From Antedon mediterranea (lineage: Eukaryota > Echinodermata > Crinoidea > Comatulida > Antedonidae), in NCBI RefSeq assembly GCF_964355755.1, contig NC_092670.1:24601795-24665794 (forward strand): a stretch of DNA of 64,000 nt. Reading direction: 5' to 3'. A model generated the notes under the pieces. That model was not told the origin of the DNA, made no database searches, and worked only from the letters and a program-made list of their open reading frames with translations. The translations under genes and the position numbers were made by a program. This document shows positions 52,816 through 64,000 of this stretch, one piece after another. Position 1 is the stretch's first letter, and the number at the start of each line of letters is the position of its first letter.

Positions 52816-54355
52816 ACAATAGGATAAAACTGACAATCAAATGTCAGGTTTTAAGGTTTAGTATGCAGGTGACCTAATGCTAGGCCACTAGGACTTCCGT
52901 GACTGATAGAGCAGTTTAAAATTATTTCTCTTTTCAACTATTTTAAATAATAGTATGCTACAATTCCAACCAGTGATCTTAAAAAGTTTTTTTACTAAAG
53001 GAGCCTCAATTCTCGTGTCAAAATTGGTATTTTTTAGTTTAACAATACAAATTTATACTTGACATTCTAAATGTTCCACATCGATTTTGTAATAAAAAAC
53101 TCATATAATTATGTGCTCTATTCTACCATGCTTCAATCAAGTTGTTAGTGCTACCGTATGCATCATTTGTTTTTTTCACAATGCTTGAAATTGATGCTTG
53201 TAATTTCACTCGTTAACTGCACAGTAAACGGTTTTTTAATTACCATTATTTATAATATTTATCATTTCATTCATTAAACATGATAGTCTGTATGTTTTTA
53301 GCACAATATATTCAATTTAACTTTAACATACTGTCATGTGATTAAGTTTTATAATGTTAATTAAGCAACTAATTTTAACGTTCCTTATTAGTCTGTTGGC
53401 AAGTTTTAAAAAGGGAAGTAAAAAATATATTTTTTGTGGGTTATTTTACTTAGTAAAAATATAATGAATACCCTTTGTTTATTTGAACATATATTTCTTT
53501 GTGTAATTTTTCAATAACAAAGAGCTTGCTAATTATTTAAAGACCTACACTAACTCACCTTGGCTTGTTTGATATGTTGTAACCATAGCAACAGACTCTT
53601 TCTTCAAATTAGGGGATTCCCCGGGGTCTCGCTGGACACATGTTTTGCTTAATATCTATTTTATTGAATTTTTAAACTGAATTAATATCACCCAGATCAA
53701 ATGACCCCAATAGGAATAAGCATCCATTGAAGTGGATACTCATGTTTGTTGGTTTGATGCCTCAAACCTAAAGACTTATTCCCTACGTTTTTTAGATCTA
53801 TTTTAAGATCACAAACTATATTGAATGTAAAAATAATACTATATGGTTTTGCGATTGCGATAACTTTTTTCGTCTTTAAATGGTTAAAATTGTGAAAAAT
53901 AAGTCGATTCTAATAATTATAGCGGCCCGCTATAAATCCCAAAATGCATTGCGCGCGGATTGATATTTTTGTTTTTCACCTGTAATTCGCCCATTTTTCG
54001 ATCGATCGTAAGGCCAAAACAAATGGAAGACTCATAACTTTTCAACGAAAATACCGGGTTTTCCTCAATTTGTATCAACGTAGTCTGGCAAAAACAGAAA
54101 GACAATTAATGCAGCAACTATGCAACATTAGGCTAGGTATATAGCTAGCGTACGATGTTCGTACGTTACCGATGTTTACCAGCTAGGCCTACAAAACTAA
54201 GCCTAGCTAGGCTAGGCCTAAAGCCCATCCACGAGAGGTCAGTCGCCGCGAGCTACTTAGGTAGTGCATTGTTTCTCACTTTTTATCATAATATACCATA
54301 AAACGTACATTTAAGACAAGGAATGTCCTGGTTTAATGTTTTTAAAGTAATATAT
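52816..54355. other. No gene seen
   Basis: This is AT-rich intergenic DNA. A TAGGCCTA/CTAGGC-rich patch lies at 54135-54225, next to the following TIR element. Confidence 0.45.
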
Positions 54356-56001
54356 GTGACCCGATCTGGCAAAACCCTACTTTTGTCAGAAATATTCATT
54401 TTGTATTTTTTTTATATATTTGGATTATTTTAATCATAAGCTTTGTAGTGGTGTTAATTTCATAAAAATTGAGTAAATATTTAAAAAGTTATTACATTTT
54501 AAAAACTTACAAATCATTCAATTAGTTTACGAGAAAATCGCGTTTGAAGTTTGCAATGAAATTCTTTTTGATACGCGCTGAAAACTCACTCCGTAGCAAC
54601 GCGGTATTTTGGTCTAAGGCACAATGACGTCATACCAGGAAGTGTGTGCGATAATAGCAGCGTGCACATCATAGTCAATTTGACTGATTTCAGACCCCGT
54701 TTTAACCTATTTAGTCACTCGAATTAACTATTTTGCACTATTGAAAAGCAGCATTATAACGTCAAGCTTATTTTAACTGGTTTCGTAGGTGTTTACGATA
54801 TCAACAGCGAAAAACCAAGCAGGCCTAGACCTAGCTAGGCCTATTCAGATTTTCGCCGTCATCGCCTGTAAGACTTTACTGATGGTGTTCATCAAGCCGT
54901 GTATGGCAGCAGTGCATTGACACTGGGCCGGCGTTAGTAGTAAACTAGCCTAGACAAGTTTGGCGCCTTGCAGAGTCACAACTTGCTAGCTACTAACATT
55001 GTATTGACGATTTAATACATTTATTTTTTTTATAACGTGGAAGATTCGCTGTAATGTTTGGACTTGAATCCAATGATTAAAAAAAAACATTTAATATGAA
55101 TGGACTGGACAATAAATTAAATAAATAATTAAGAGCCGATTGGATATATAAAATGTATAAAGAAAACTATTATTGACAATGAAGCTAGGCCCAGTAGTAG
55201 TAGTAGGCCTACAACCATAATAAAATTAAGGCCTAGCCTAGCCCAAAAAAATATAGAAAATAGAATTGAATTTATGACGTGAATTGTTTTTGACTTGTCT
55301 ATTTTACTATGGAATAAACAAATACAGGCTACAGCTATTGCAGAACACGCCGAACACTTTACTTTGAATATTAAAATCGTTTTTATTCCAATTTACGACA
55401 TGCTGTGTGTAAAATGAAAATAACCTCACAAAAATGTAAACAACTTTTTATTTCCGCGCGTAGAGTGTATAACATCTAGCGCGTTGACCAATAACGTTTG
55501 TTATTGCGATGATGCGCCATAGCAACACACGCAGTTCGCTGTTCCAGAAACTTCGAAGAACCGAATTTTCTGAAATTATGTCATAGTAAATCAAAGATTT
55601 CATTGGTTCCTTCTTTAAATTCCCCCCTAAAACTTCCATATTTGGAATGTCAAATGGATGAGCTTTATTTTGATGTGTGACCTTTCAACATTGTGCAGCG
55701 AACTGGCGATCAAAATATCGTCAAACTCAGCAACTTTCAACTGAATTTACGCAAAATTTTAGCGTAGATCGTGAATAAATTGTTAGGCTTGAGGAAAATA
55801 CATGTTTTTAAAACTTTCTTTTTTTCATAATTTTAAATAAATTTCGGGAGTTTAAATCAGGTAGACGTATTCTTAAATAGTGAAATATTTCGAAAATGCA
55901 AAAACATGTAATCTGCCAGGGTAGTCGAATTGGACGTATTTTGACTGATTACGTGAATTTTGAATTGCCGACAAAGAGAGGGTTTTGCGAGATCGGGTCA
56001 C
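54356..56001. mobile_element. TIR element of 1646 bp, nonautonomous
   Basis: The left end reads GTGACCCGATCTGGCAAAAC and the right end in reverse complement GTGACCCGATCTCGCAAAAC, continuing CC then a partly matching stretch. The flanking bases ATATAT (54350-54355 and 56002-56007) could be a target duplication, but low complexity makes this weak. No transposase frame is found. Confidence 0.75.
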
Positions 56002-56771
56002 ATATATGTATTATTTTTACAAAAACGTCACAAATTGTTGGGAAGGTGTCTTTAAAAGTCATGAGTTCGAGTCCTGTCTAACTCTTAGCCAGATTTTGTT
56101 CTCATGATGGAAGCCTCAAAATGAGGCTAGGTTTAAAATAATCTCATTTGGATATAGTAAGTTTAATTGTTAAGTTTGGTGCTGTCACCATGACGCAGCC
56201 CTTAGTTTACTTTGAAATAATGCATAAGTGTTGGTTATTGGCTGGTATACACAGATTCACATGTTCCACTACAGTACTGTATAGTATACTAGCAGTACTA
56301 CTAGGACTATACTGTTCTACAATCCTAATTGGAATCAAATTATCTTACCATTCTGCACTGAGGGGGATATATCATTGTTTATATTATTCATATTTCCTTA
56401 CCAGCTAGTATGTAACTCTGTGGTATTTTTATGTAAAATAGGAATTGTGGAATAGCCTATCTGTCAGCATAACTATTCATAAATAACCATAATGGTATTT
56501 TATCTGTTCAAATTTACCTTAATCAAAATTCTTTGTAGTTGTAGTGGTCTGGGTATTAAATGTAGGAATGTTTTTCTTTCATTTTATCATTGATCAGAGC
56601 ATTGGCATGTACAGTAGCAGTCATATCACAGAATGTTTAATAATAATGCAATAAATAAGACTTCCTTTATACATTTATTATATAAAATTAAATTAAATTA
56701 AATATGCATTTTTATACAAGAAAAAAAAATTGAGTTCAGATGATTGATTTAAAATAATACATTCTGAATTA
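56002..56771. other. No gene seen
   Basis: The segment is AT-rich. The 86-codon frame at 56148-56408 has no motif and no splice context that I trust. Confidence 0.4.
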
Positions 56772-57131
56772 TATAGAGTATCACGGTGCTGATGTTACAA
56801 CGGTAGGTAAATTAAATGCGTTTAACCTGCCTGAGTGACTCCAATGTCACCAATGGTATGGAATAGGCTTATTGAAGTAGTCATTTTAAAACTTAATCAT
56901 TTTTAATAAAAACAAACTAAAATTTCAAAAGATCACTAAATATTTGTTTTTAATAATCTATTTATTCTTCAACTACAGTTTAAGTTTTAAAAAATCAAGC
57001 TAAGATACATAATTTACTAGAAATACAGATCTTTACAGTTTATCAACATAGTAGCGTTGAACGCATTTTTTGGTGGCTAGCAGCCATGCAGTGCCCTCTA
57101 TCGTTGTGAGGTCACACCGTGATACTCTATA
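56772..57131. mobile_element. 360-bp MITE, possible TA-targeting
   Basis: TATAGAGTATCACGGTG at the left is matched by CACCGTGATACTCTATA at the right. The ends abut TA dinucleotides on both sides, as in Tc1/mariner-type insertions, but the AT-rich context leaves this uncertain. Inside, GCGTTTAACCTGCC and GTTGAACGC are loosely inverted. Confidence 0.65.
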
Positions 57132-58299
57132 TTCAATTTTATTCTATTCAATCAAAGAAAATATAATTTGTAATAATAAGCAAACATCTAAATAAAAATA
57201 ACAGAATAAATTAAGCTGGGTGAAATACTTGCGACAGAAAGCGTGACCTATTTATTAATATACAGTGATACAGATATCTCAAAATTGTGTTAAGCCAAGT
57301 AAAAATGTAGAAACAATTAAATGTGGGCTAAATTTAAAACAGGCAGATAAAATATACTAAATCCTGTATACTGGTAACCTATTATAGTTTTATACCTGTA
57401 TTAAGTAGCCTAACCTAATTCTTTAAGTTTTGAAGTTTATTGTTTTACAGTATCAAAAGTCACAATTCAAAAGTCCTGGAATTACTTTAGTATCCCATTG
57501 CACACTTTGTTTTATGGATTTTAGCTTGATATATTGTGGTTATTCTTAAGCACTTGTTGAGACATTTAATGTCAGTGAGTATGCAAATGTCTGATAGGTC
57601 CTTGAATCTATAAGCTGTGTAGGCTACTTGATAGGAATTAATGTCTTTGTATACAAAATTTATTTTGTATATTAATTTAAATACCTAGGCATTTGGATAC
57701 ACATTGCTTTGATATTATGCCCTTATTATGTATTGATTCAATTAAACCTTGTATATATAAAAAAAAATCCCCCTACAAATTATAACTCCAACGATTTTTT
57801 TCCCTTTTCCCTTGCCTTTTTACTGGGAAATTCGTATTTCAAAGCTATTTATAGAAAACCATACTCAGATTTTGTGTATGTTGGTAGAAATTGTCAAGTC
57901 AAAAAACTTTCTTTTGAATTATGTAACAATCTATAATATAGTATTACTATAGTTTTTTACATAATTCAAAAGAAAATGATGTCAAATTTATTACCGTATT
58001 AACATGTTTGTTTCAAATTACATTTTCTTACAATTTAAAAATTGTGTTTGCTGCCCTCTATAAACACATAAGTTTGAACATTCCCAGCACAGCATCAATC
58101 CACTTAGTTCCAATTTGAATTAATCAATGATGGTGTACAATAAGGTATTCCTACCACTTGTAATCTACAGCACTGAATATTATGTTGTAATTATATTTGT
58201 TTAGTTTATGCTACAATAAAGAGATAGGCCTAAACAGTACTTCACACATGTAGCCTATATCTTACACGCTTTAATTAATTCTGTCTTCTATTTAAGGCA
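57132..58299. other. No gene seen; one strong hairpin
   Basis: This is AT-rich intergenic DNA apart from the perfect hairpin at 57908-57975. Confidence 0.45.
57908..57975. repeat. Perfect 18-bp stem hairpin
   Basis: TTTCTTTTGAATTATGTA (57908-57925) pairs perfectly with TACATAATTCAAAAGAAA (57958-57975) across a 32-base AT-rich loop. A tiny MITE or a hairpin RNA precursor is possible; the sequence gives no way to choose. Confidence 0.6.
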
Positions 58300-58306
58300 T
58301 CTATGA

Positions 58307-58957
58307 CCCCATTTACACTTACGATTTAGGCCGGCCCTGGGTCGGCCCTGGGTCGGCAATTGATAAGTGTAAATACTCCAAAAAGTTAGGCCGGCCCTGG
58401 GCCGGACGCAGATCTGGGCCACCTCTCCAGGTAGGTTCAGGAGCGGCTTTTACGTTTGGGCCGGTTTACGCAGTGAACCGTGAACAACGTTTGACCTTTT
58501 TATGAGGTTGTTGTTATGACGATCCGACATTTTCAGTACATACCTTCCTCCTTTTCGGGCGACAATTTGTTTTCTTCATCATTTATATAGTTAAATTTAT
58601 TTTCAGACATCTTCTTTCAATAAAGTATTCCTCCGCTTGTTTCGCATATACATAAAATACAGCCATATTATATATAAAACAGTGGGGTTCATTTTGTTTT
58701 TAATGGGACAAAAAAACAACAATAGGCTAAATATAAAACGGTCGGTTCGCGCGGAGAGTAATTGAATTGACGATCGAGAGAGAAAAAATGTAAACAAACT
58801 GTACTTCGTATCCCAGCATGCAATGGTACTTCCGATAAAATTATTTACGACCAGTAATCTGCGTCGCTAGTGTAAACGCTCTGGGGCCGGCCTAAAAGAT
58901 TAATATTTGCAACCGGCCCAGGACCGGCCCTGGACCCAAACGTAAGTGTAAATGGGG
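58307..58957. mobile_element. GGCCGG-rich TIR element with 7-bp target duplication
   Basis: CCCCATTTACACTTACG at the left is matched by CGTAAGTGTAAATGGGG at the right. TCTATGA flanks both ends (58300-58306 and 58958-58964). Subterminal sequence is rich in GGCCGGCCCTGGGTCGGCC-type words in both orientations, strikingly GC-rich for this region. No transposase is encoded in the 651 bp. Confidence 0.8.
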
Positions 58958-58964
58958 TCTATGA

Positions 58965-59869
58965 TTGATTTGATATGCCTGTAATACAAAAAATTTGGTT
59001 TTAGAAACCTAAGATTTTTGTAGACATAGTTATAATTCCATAATGATAATATTAAATAATAATTGTTGTCTTAAATAATTCAAATTCAAATTTAAAATCT
59101 TTTATTGTCCAATATTCATAAAAATAAATAATTGGAAATTTGTTGTTTGACATACTACTATAAAACACACAAAAGTACGAACAAACATAGTATATAAAAA
59201 TATAATACAAAATGGAATAAGTTGATTAAATATTGGTACAGAATGTAAAATGATGTGAATTGCGTTTTAATCTAATTTTTAAAAACTGTTTCTATTGCAC
59301 ATCTTATTAGATTATTAGTATGTAGTATTACTAGTATTACTGTATTGTATTTTTTTTTTTTTTATTTGTTTTTATTTCGACCGCGATTTTTGTCTGAAAA
59401 TACAGACTTGTGAAACACGTATAGAAATCGATTTGCAGACCGCAAACATCCGATAAGAATGACGTAGGTTATCATACCGTATTTGGCTATATGGGGCGGG
59501 CGGTATGTAAATATGGATTTCTAATTAACCAATGATCATTTTGTTTCAAAATGAAAAAGATCGAGTACGTACAGTGCTGAATGTACGATCGAGACTGTTG
59601 AAATATGAAATCGTGTTGACAAGTTGTTTTGTTTATTAATTGTTTAGTCCTTAGCCTAGGCCTCCTTCGTAGGTCCAACTCAGCTCGCACGTATGACCTG
59701 CCAAATAAAACGCCAATAAGGTAGGCCTACATACCACCACCGGCACACAACAGGATTCACACACAACAGACAGGGCTACACCACTACACAGAACAGGACA
59801 GGGTCTGGGTGGGAATTAAATCAAATTATCGAATTTTTTGGAAAGTCCCAATTCTTTCCTATATATTAC
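58965..59869. other. No gene seen; LINE tail-like segment
   Basis: At 59085-59230 the minus strand reads as a LINE-like 3' tail (TGGACAATAAAAGATTTTAA followed by TTGAATTTGAATT). A thymine run lies at 59350-59362. Confidence 0.35.
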
Positions 59870-60562
59870 TGTGTAATTTTTATTTGTAAGTCGAATTTTT
59901 CTAAGTCGAAATTCGTCTAAGTCGACGTCTTTTTGCGGTCCGAATACACACCTTCTTTAGTGATTTATATCGTATAAGTCGAAGTCACAAATTACGCGGC
60001 AACAACGCGCTAAAAAAGCCGATGAAACGTACGTAATTCTTCGATAAACAAACAACAGAGGGGATAATGTGGGACCATATCGGTTCTCTCAAGCAGGTTG
60101 TATAGTATAGGCGGCGTCCTACAACTCGCGCTAGTGTATAGTGTATGACTTGTTTCAGAGTTGAGAACTTGAGCGGCGTTTTGTGGGTACCTATTTTGTG
60201 CTAGACAGATGGCAATAAACAATGGATACCGATTTCGAATAAAAACCGAAATGTATTTATTATACGTTTTTGTATTGTTTCGGGCTTAAACCATAAAAGA
60301 AAATACAGTTTATCATTGCCGATAAAGAGGCTTAGCATTTATTAGGCCTAGCTAGCTAGCTAGCTATGCAAACTCAATTCAAGAAGGCTCATCGCGTGGG
60401 CCGCGATTGCGACAGGGCAGGGTCCACTAGGCCTAGCCATAGCGCGGCTAGTGAGTGAACCTAGGCCTAGCATTTTTTTTTGGCAAATCTGTAAGTCAAA
60501 GTTCGCGTAACTCGAATTTTTATACCGGTCCCATTAGATTCGACTTAGGCGGAGTCGACTGT
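59870..60562. mobile_element. Probable pogo/Tigger-like remnant
   Basis: The right end GGCGGAGTCGACTGTA at 60547-60562 and internal TAAGTCGAA, GTAACTCGAATTTTTATA words resemble ends of pogo-type elements, which start CAGTCGACTC next to TA. The left end is not a clean match; AAGTCGAA words near 59890-59925 may be its decayed partner. Confidence 0.35.
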
Positions 60563-61289
60563 ATTAAAAAAAACTCTGTCTGGATCCCAGACTAGCTACT
60601 ATGCAATCGACAGCCAAAACGAATTAAGTTGTACTCTCCAAGATGCATAGTAGTGAAAATGTTTCTAAATGCCTAAAAAAAATAAGCATATAAATAACTT
60701 TCCTATTGTTTTACACCAAATAAAAACCCAAAATAATTATTAGTTTTCCTTCCTTCTCTTCTCTGTTTTTTCCCATGTCTATCTGTCGGACTACTTCAAT
60801 TGCTTATTTTTAGGCTGCTTTTAAAACTCATCTTTTCAACGCTTTCTTTCCTCTTATTTTTCCAGGTTTTTTATTAAAAGTCTTGGCATAATGTGCTATA
60901 TAAATAAGGCCACATTATTTTATTCTAAATATTTTTTTTAATCCTTTTCAGATTATTATTTAATTACTATTTTGAATAAGATATCAAAATAATGATATGA
61001 ATGTGAGTGTGCTGCTTCCACATCGTTTATTTGTCCAAGTATATAAAATTTGATTAATTCAAAGGTTTGTGAAATGACGTAATTAGGAAATGAGAACGAA
61101 TTAAGTTTGTTAAATTGACAGTTAAACTAGAGTAATAATACTACCATATTAATGCTTTAGGCAGTGAAATAATGACTCAATTAGTTGCTGTCTTTGAGGT
61201 ATTATCACACATTTTGTTGCATAGTAAAATCACTAATGATAGGATATAATAGTTAATTATATCTCAACCGTAATAGTAATAGTAAATAA
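60563..61289. other. No gene seen; LINE tail-like segment near 60810-60920
   Basis: TTTTAAAACTCATCTTTTCA followed by GTGCTATATAAATAAGG resembles the 3' end of L2/RTE-type elements in plus orientation. The rest is unremarkable AT-rich DNA. Confidence 0.35.
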
Positions 61290-61880
61290 CGATTATTTTA
61301 TTTACCTGACGTTTTGCCAACTATCAGTTGACTTTCTCAAAGTGTAGTGACACGTATGTCACCGTTGACCTCTAGATGACGGGGTCAACACATTGGTCCA
61401 CACTTGACTGAGTTTGTAACCGCCCTCGTCTCTATTAAAATTGGGGGTCTTCCTGATCCAGATGGATTCCGTAGCCCAGCATCTTAATCTGACCGATTCC
61501 CTGTCAACTACTTTCAAATTATCCCAATCAATGGTGTGATTTGTCTGCGAAGCATGGTCAGTGATTGCTGACTTGTTGATTTCTGTTTGCGATTGTTTGC
61601 ATTGCGATCATGTGTACGCTCGTTCCGAGACCAAATCAACGTCCTTTTGATGTTCTTTTAGTCGAGTGCCCAATTTTCGTCCTGTCTCACCGATATATTA
61701 TGATCTGTTGCAACCGGCACAGGGGATCTTATATACACAATCTGTGGTACCTTATCTTTTGGATGTACAAGCTGCTTTCGGATGGTGTCCAAAGGTCTCA
61801 CTGCGGTGGCAACCCCTGCTTTATTGAAATGTCGTTGCACTACCTCCGTTACTCCTTTTACATACGGAATGACTACCATC
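61290..61880 (-). pseudogene. Penelope-like element, GIY-YIG endonuclease end, degenerate
   Basis: On the minus strand a frame from 61879 reads MVVIPYVKGVTEVVQRHFNK, RKQLVHPKDK, the segment before the endonuclease in Penelope-like polyproteins. A one-base shift near 61745 then moves to the frame with VYKIPCAGCNRS, an in-frame stop, YIGETGRKLGTRLKEHQKDV (YIGETG at 61697-61680), and after another stop AITDHASQTNHTIDWDNLK, VVDRES and NRDEGGYKLSQVW. This order fits the GIY-YIG nuclease that follows the reverse transcriptase in these elements. The reverse transcriptase itself is missing. Confidence 0.8.
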
Positions 61881-64000
61881 TAATGATGACTAATGATAGG
61901 CTTGGATCAACGTTAGCTTCAAATTACTTAACATTGTACATAATCGGGTCTAATCTCTCTCTCCCTAAAGAACAACAATTTTTAGAAAAGTTTAGGAATC
62001 TTATTTAGGGTTAGTCCTACTGTAGACTCAATAACCAAAAGTACTGATTTATAATAGTTGTTAACAGAGGAGCACTATAACATAATAATATTAAAAAATA
62101 GCTATAAAAAAAGCTGTCCAAATTGGGGAATTCGCTAACCGCCCAACCATTCCTTCAACCCAACAATTTCTTTATAAGATTTAGTATTTTATATTTGTCT
62201 CAATTATTCTTGTAAAATGGTACGGCAGATGGAGAAAGAACCTACTTCCAGAGTCGGTAAACGTGCGTAGCGTGTCGTTTTATCCATCCGCACATTCAAA
62301 CAACCTTTTGAGAACTGTGGAATTATAGTAAAAAAAGAATATTAAAGTATTCCTTTTTATCCTTAAGAGAATTATCCACTATACTGATAACATTTTAATG
62401 GATTATCAGGATTATGTTTTGATTAAACAACCAATCAAAAATGTAATGGTCTTGGGATCAAATCCCAAAGGCAGTCATGCTTTCTCATTTTTCAAATTAA
62501 AATTGTGAAACATTAATTCTTAAATCTTCAATATGATTGAAGTTTTTTTATTGCCAAGTTTAAACACGATTATTCTGCGTATTTTGTCAAGCCTGACTTA
62601 TTGTTTTTAGTTTCCATGTCTTATAAGATAAAACAGACCAGCCTTGGTAATTTACCAAGAAGGTTATGAGAAATATATCTGTCTGTCTGGGCATCGCCAA
62701 TATTTGTTATGATATTATGAATTAAATTCAGGCAGAAATAATTTGTTTATTTTGTCCATATTCATTGTAATCTAAAATATCTCTTTTCTTCCCCCCTTCT
62801 TATTTTCCCCAAATGTCATACTCAGCAGGCCCCTAGGTATTTAACTTTGTTAGAGATTATTATTCATACATATTATAAAAAAAACACACAATTTTGATTG
62901 ATACTTACTATGAAGTAATAACACAGATCTGTCAATAAAAAAAAATTAGTTAATTTATTATGTAAATTTAGTTCAATGGAAATTATTTGTTGCCAAATTT
63001 GTTGTTTCACAGGTTGTTAATTAAATTATGTACAAGAATAGAATTGTGACGTTTTTATGTTTTGTCACTTGCTGGATTTGAAACAAAGTGTGTATTACAT
63101 ATACTGATTTCACTTAGCGTTATTCAACAAATCAATATTCTGAGAGATCAGCACATATTGATTAGTGCTTTGTACTCTATTCTGACTCATTTAAAATCAT
63201 AAACCGAGCAAATTGAGATTGAAATGTAGTTATGCCCGACAAAATGAGACTGGCAATGTTATGCCTGACTTACATTTCGCCGTCTGCATGCTACTAAGGC
63301 GTCCATCATGTTCAAATCACAGCAGCTGGGTTTTTATGCGAACTTAATTTATATTGAATGAATTTGTTACATTATTGTATGGCTGTTCATCCAGTTTTCC
63401 TGTAATTTTTTATTTGTATGGATTTTTTTCTGAAGAGAGATTATCACATTAAGTATTAGTTGGCTACGACTAAATTTTATGACTTATATCAATGAGATAT
63501 ATTGACCACGTAGAATGGGTAAGATTTTATTTATATTTTAACAATAAAATGACTTATCTGTATTTTAAAATAACCATAGGTAGCGGTAATAAATAATTGA
63601 TGTTAATATTTGTTTTTGTTTAGTGTCAGTCATTTGAGTGGATCTCATAGATCTGTAAAAAAACCACTAACATTTATATAGTAACGTTTCTTTCTGTATG
63701 TTTAATTAATAATTAGTAATCTCTACAATGGGTTACAGTAGCAGTGTTTACATGCTCTTTTTTAAAAGTCATTGCAGTCTAATTAATATTAGCTTGTTCA
63801 AACTATGTTCAAATATTCGATATACCCCTAGTCTTATTTAACATTCTTGAATTTATCAAAGTAAAAGTTACATCAGAGTTAAATATCAGAAGTATATAAA
63901 CTGTGTTGGGATAAACTACACAGATATATTTAAGTAATATACAGTAAATACTGACCATAACAAGCACTTTACTGCAGTAACTTGGATTCGATTCAGATCA
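61881..64000. other. No gene seen
   Basis: This is AT-rich DNA without motifs, clear repeats or splice-flanked frames that I can support, on either strand. Confidence 0.45.

Overview
The window is animal nuclear DNA, most likely from an echinoderm or a close deuterostome relative. The reasons are an actin gene with introns at the positions I recall from sea-star actins, a CPPED1 orthologue with long introns, AT-rich flanks, many TIR and foldback transposons, CR1/L2-like LINE pieces, a Penelope-like remnant, and dozens of the palindrome TAGGCCTA. The species is inferred and was not tested by any search. There are no operons or bacterial features.

Layout. 1-3870: a non-LTR retrotransposon on the minus strand, with a pol frame broken by one stop and an ORF1 broken by two A-run frameshifts. 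5278-11813: a 6.5 kb foldback element with an 8-bp target duplication, built mostly of inverted arrays of a 101-bp monomer. 13730-14668: a MULE-like element with a 9-bp duplication. 15133-20830 (+): CPPED1 in five exons, whose first intron hosts a 1.95 kb TIR element carrying a 76-bp satellite. 22407-24788: a young tandem duplication of a MITE cluster. 25490-29705 (-): an actin gene of five coding exons and a probable 5' noncoding exon, with a CArG box upstream. CPPED1 and actin are convergent.

33.5-64 kb has no gene I can name. It holds minisatellites, a tRNA-derived SINE, a 5'-truncated LINE, a hAT-like element, a palindrome at 45.76-47.38 kb studded with DR1 nuclear-receptor-type sites, another palindrome with a short target duplication, several more TIR elements, a pogo-like end and a Penelope-like 3' piece. 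A short exon near 51.1 kb may belong to an unrecognised plus-strand gene starting near 37.76 kb.

The most unusual signal is TAGGCCTA. In three separate tandem arrays one copy reads TAGGCCTA where its sisters read plain TA, so the word behaves like a 4-bp GGCC insertion with TA duplication. That is what an excision footprint of a TA-targeting transposon would look like, and it could explain why the word is so common here.
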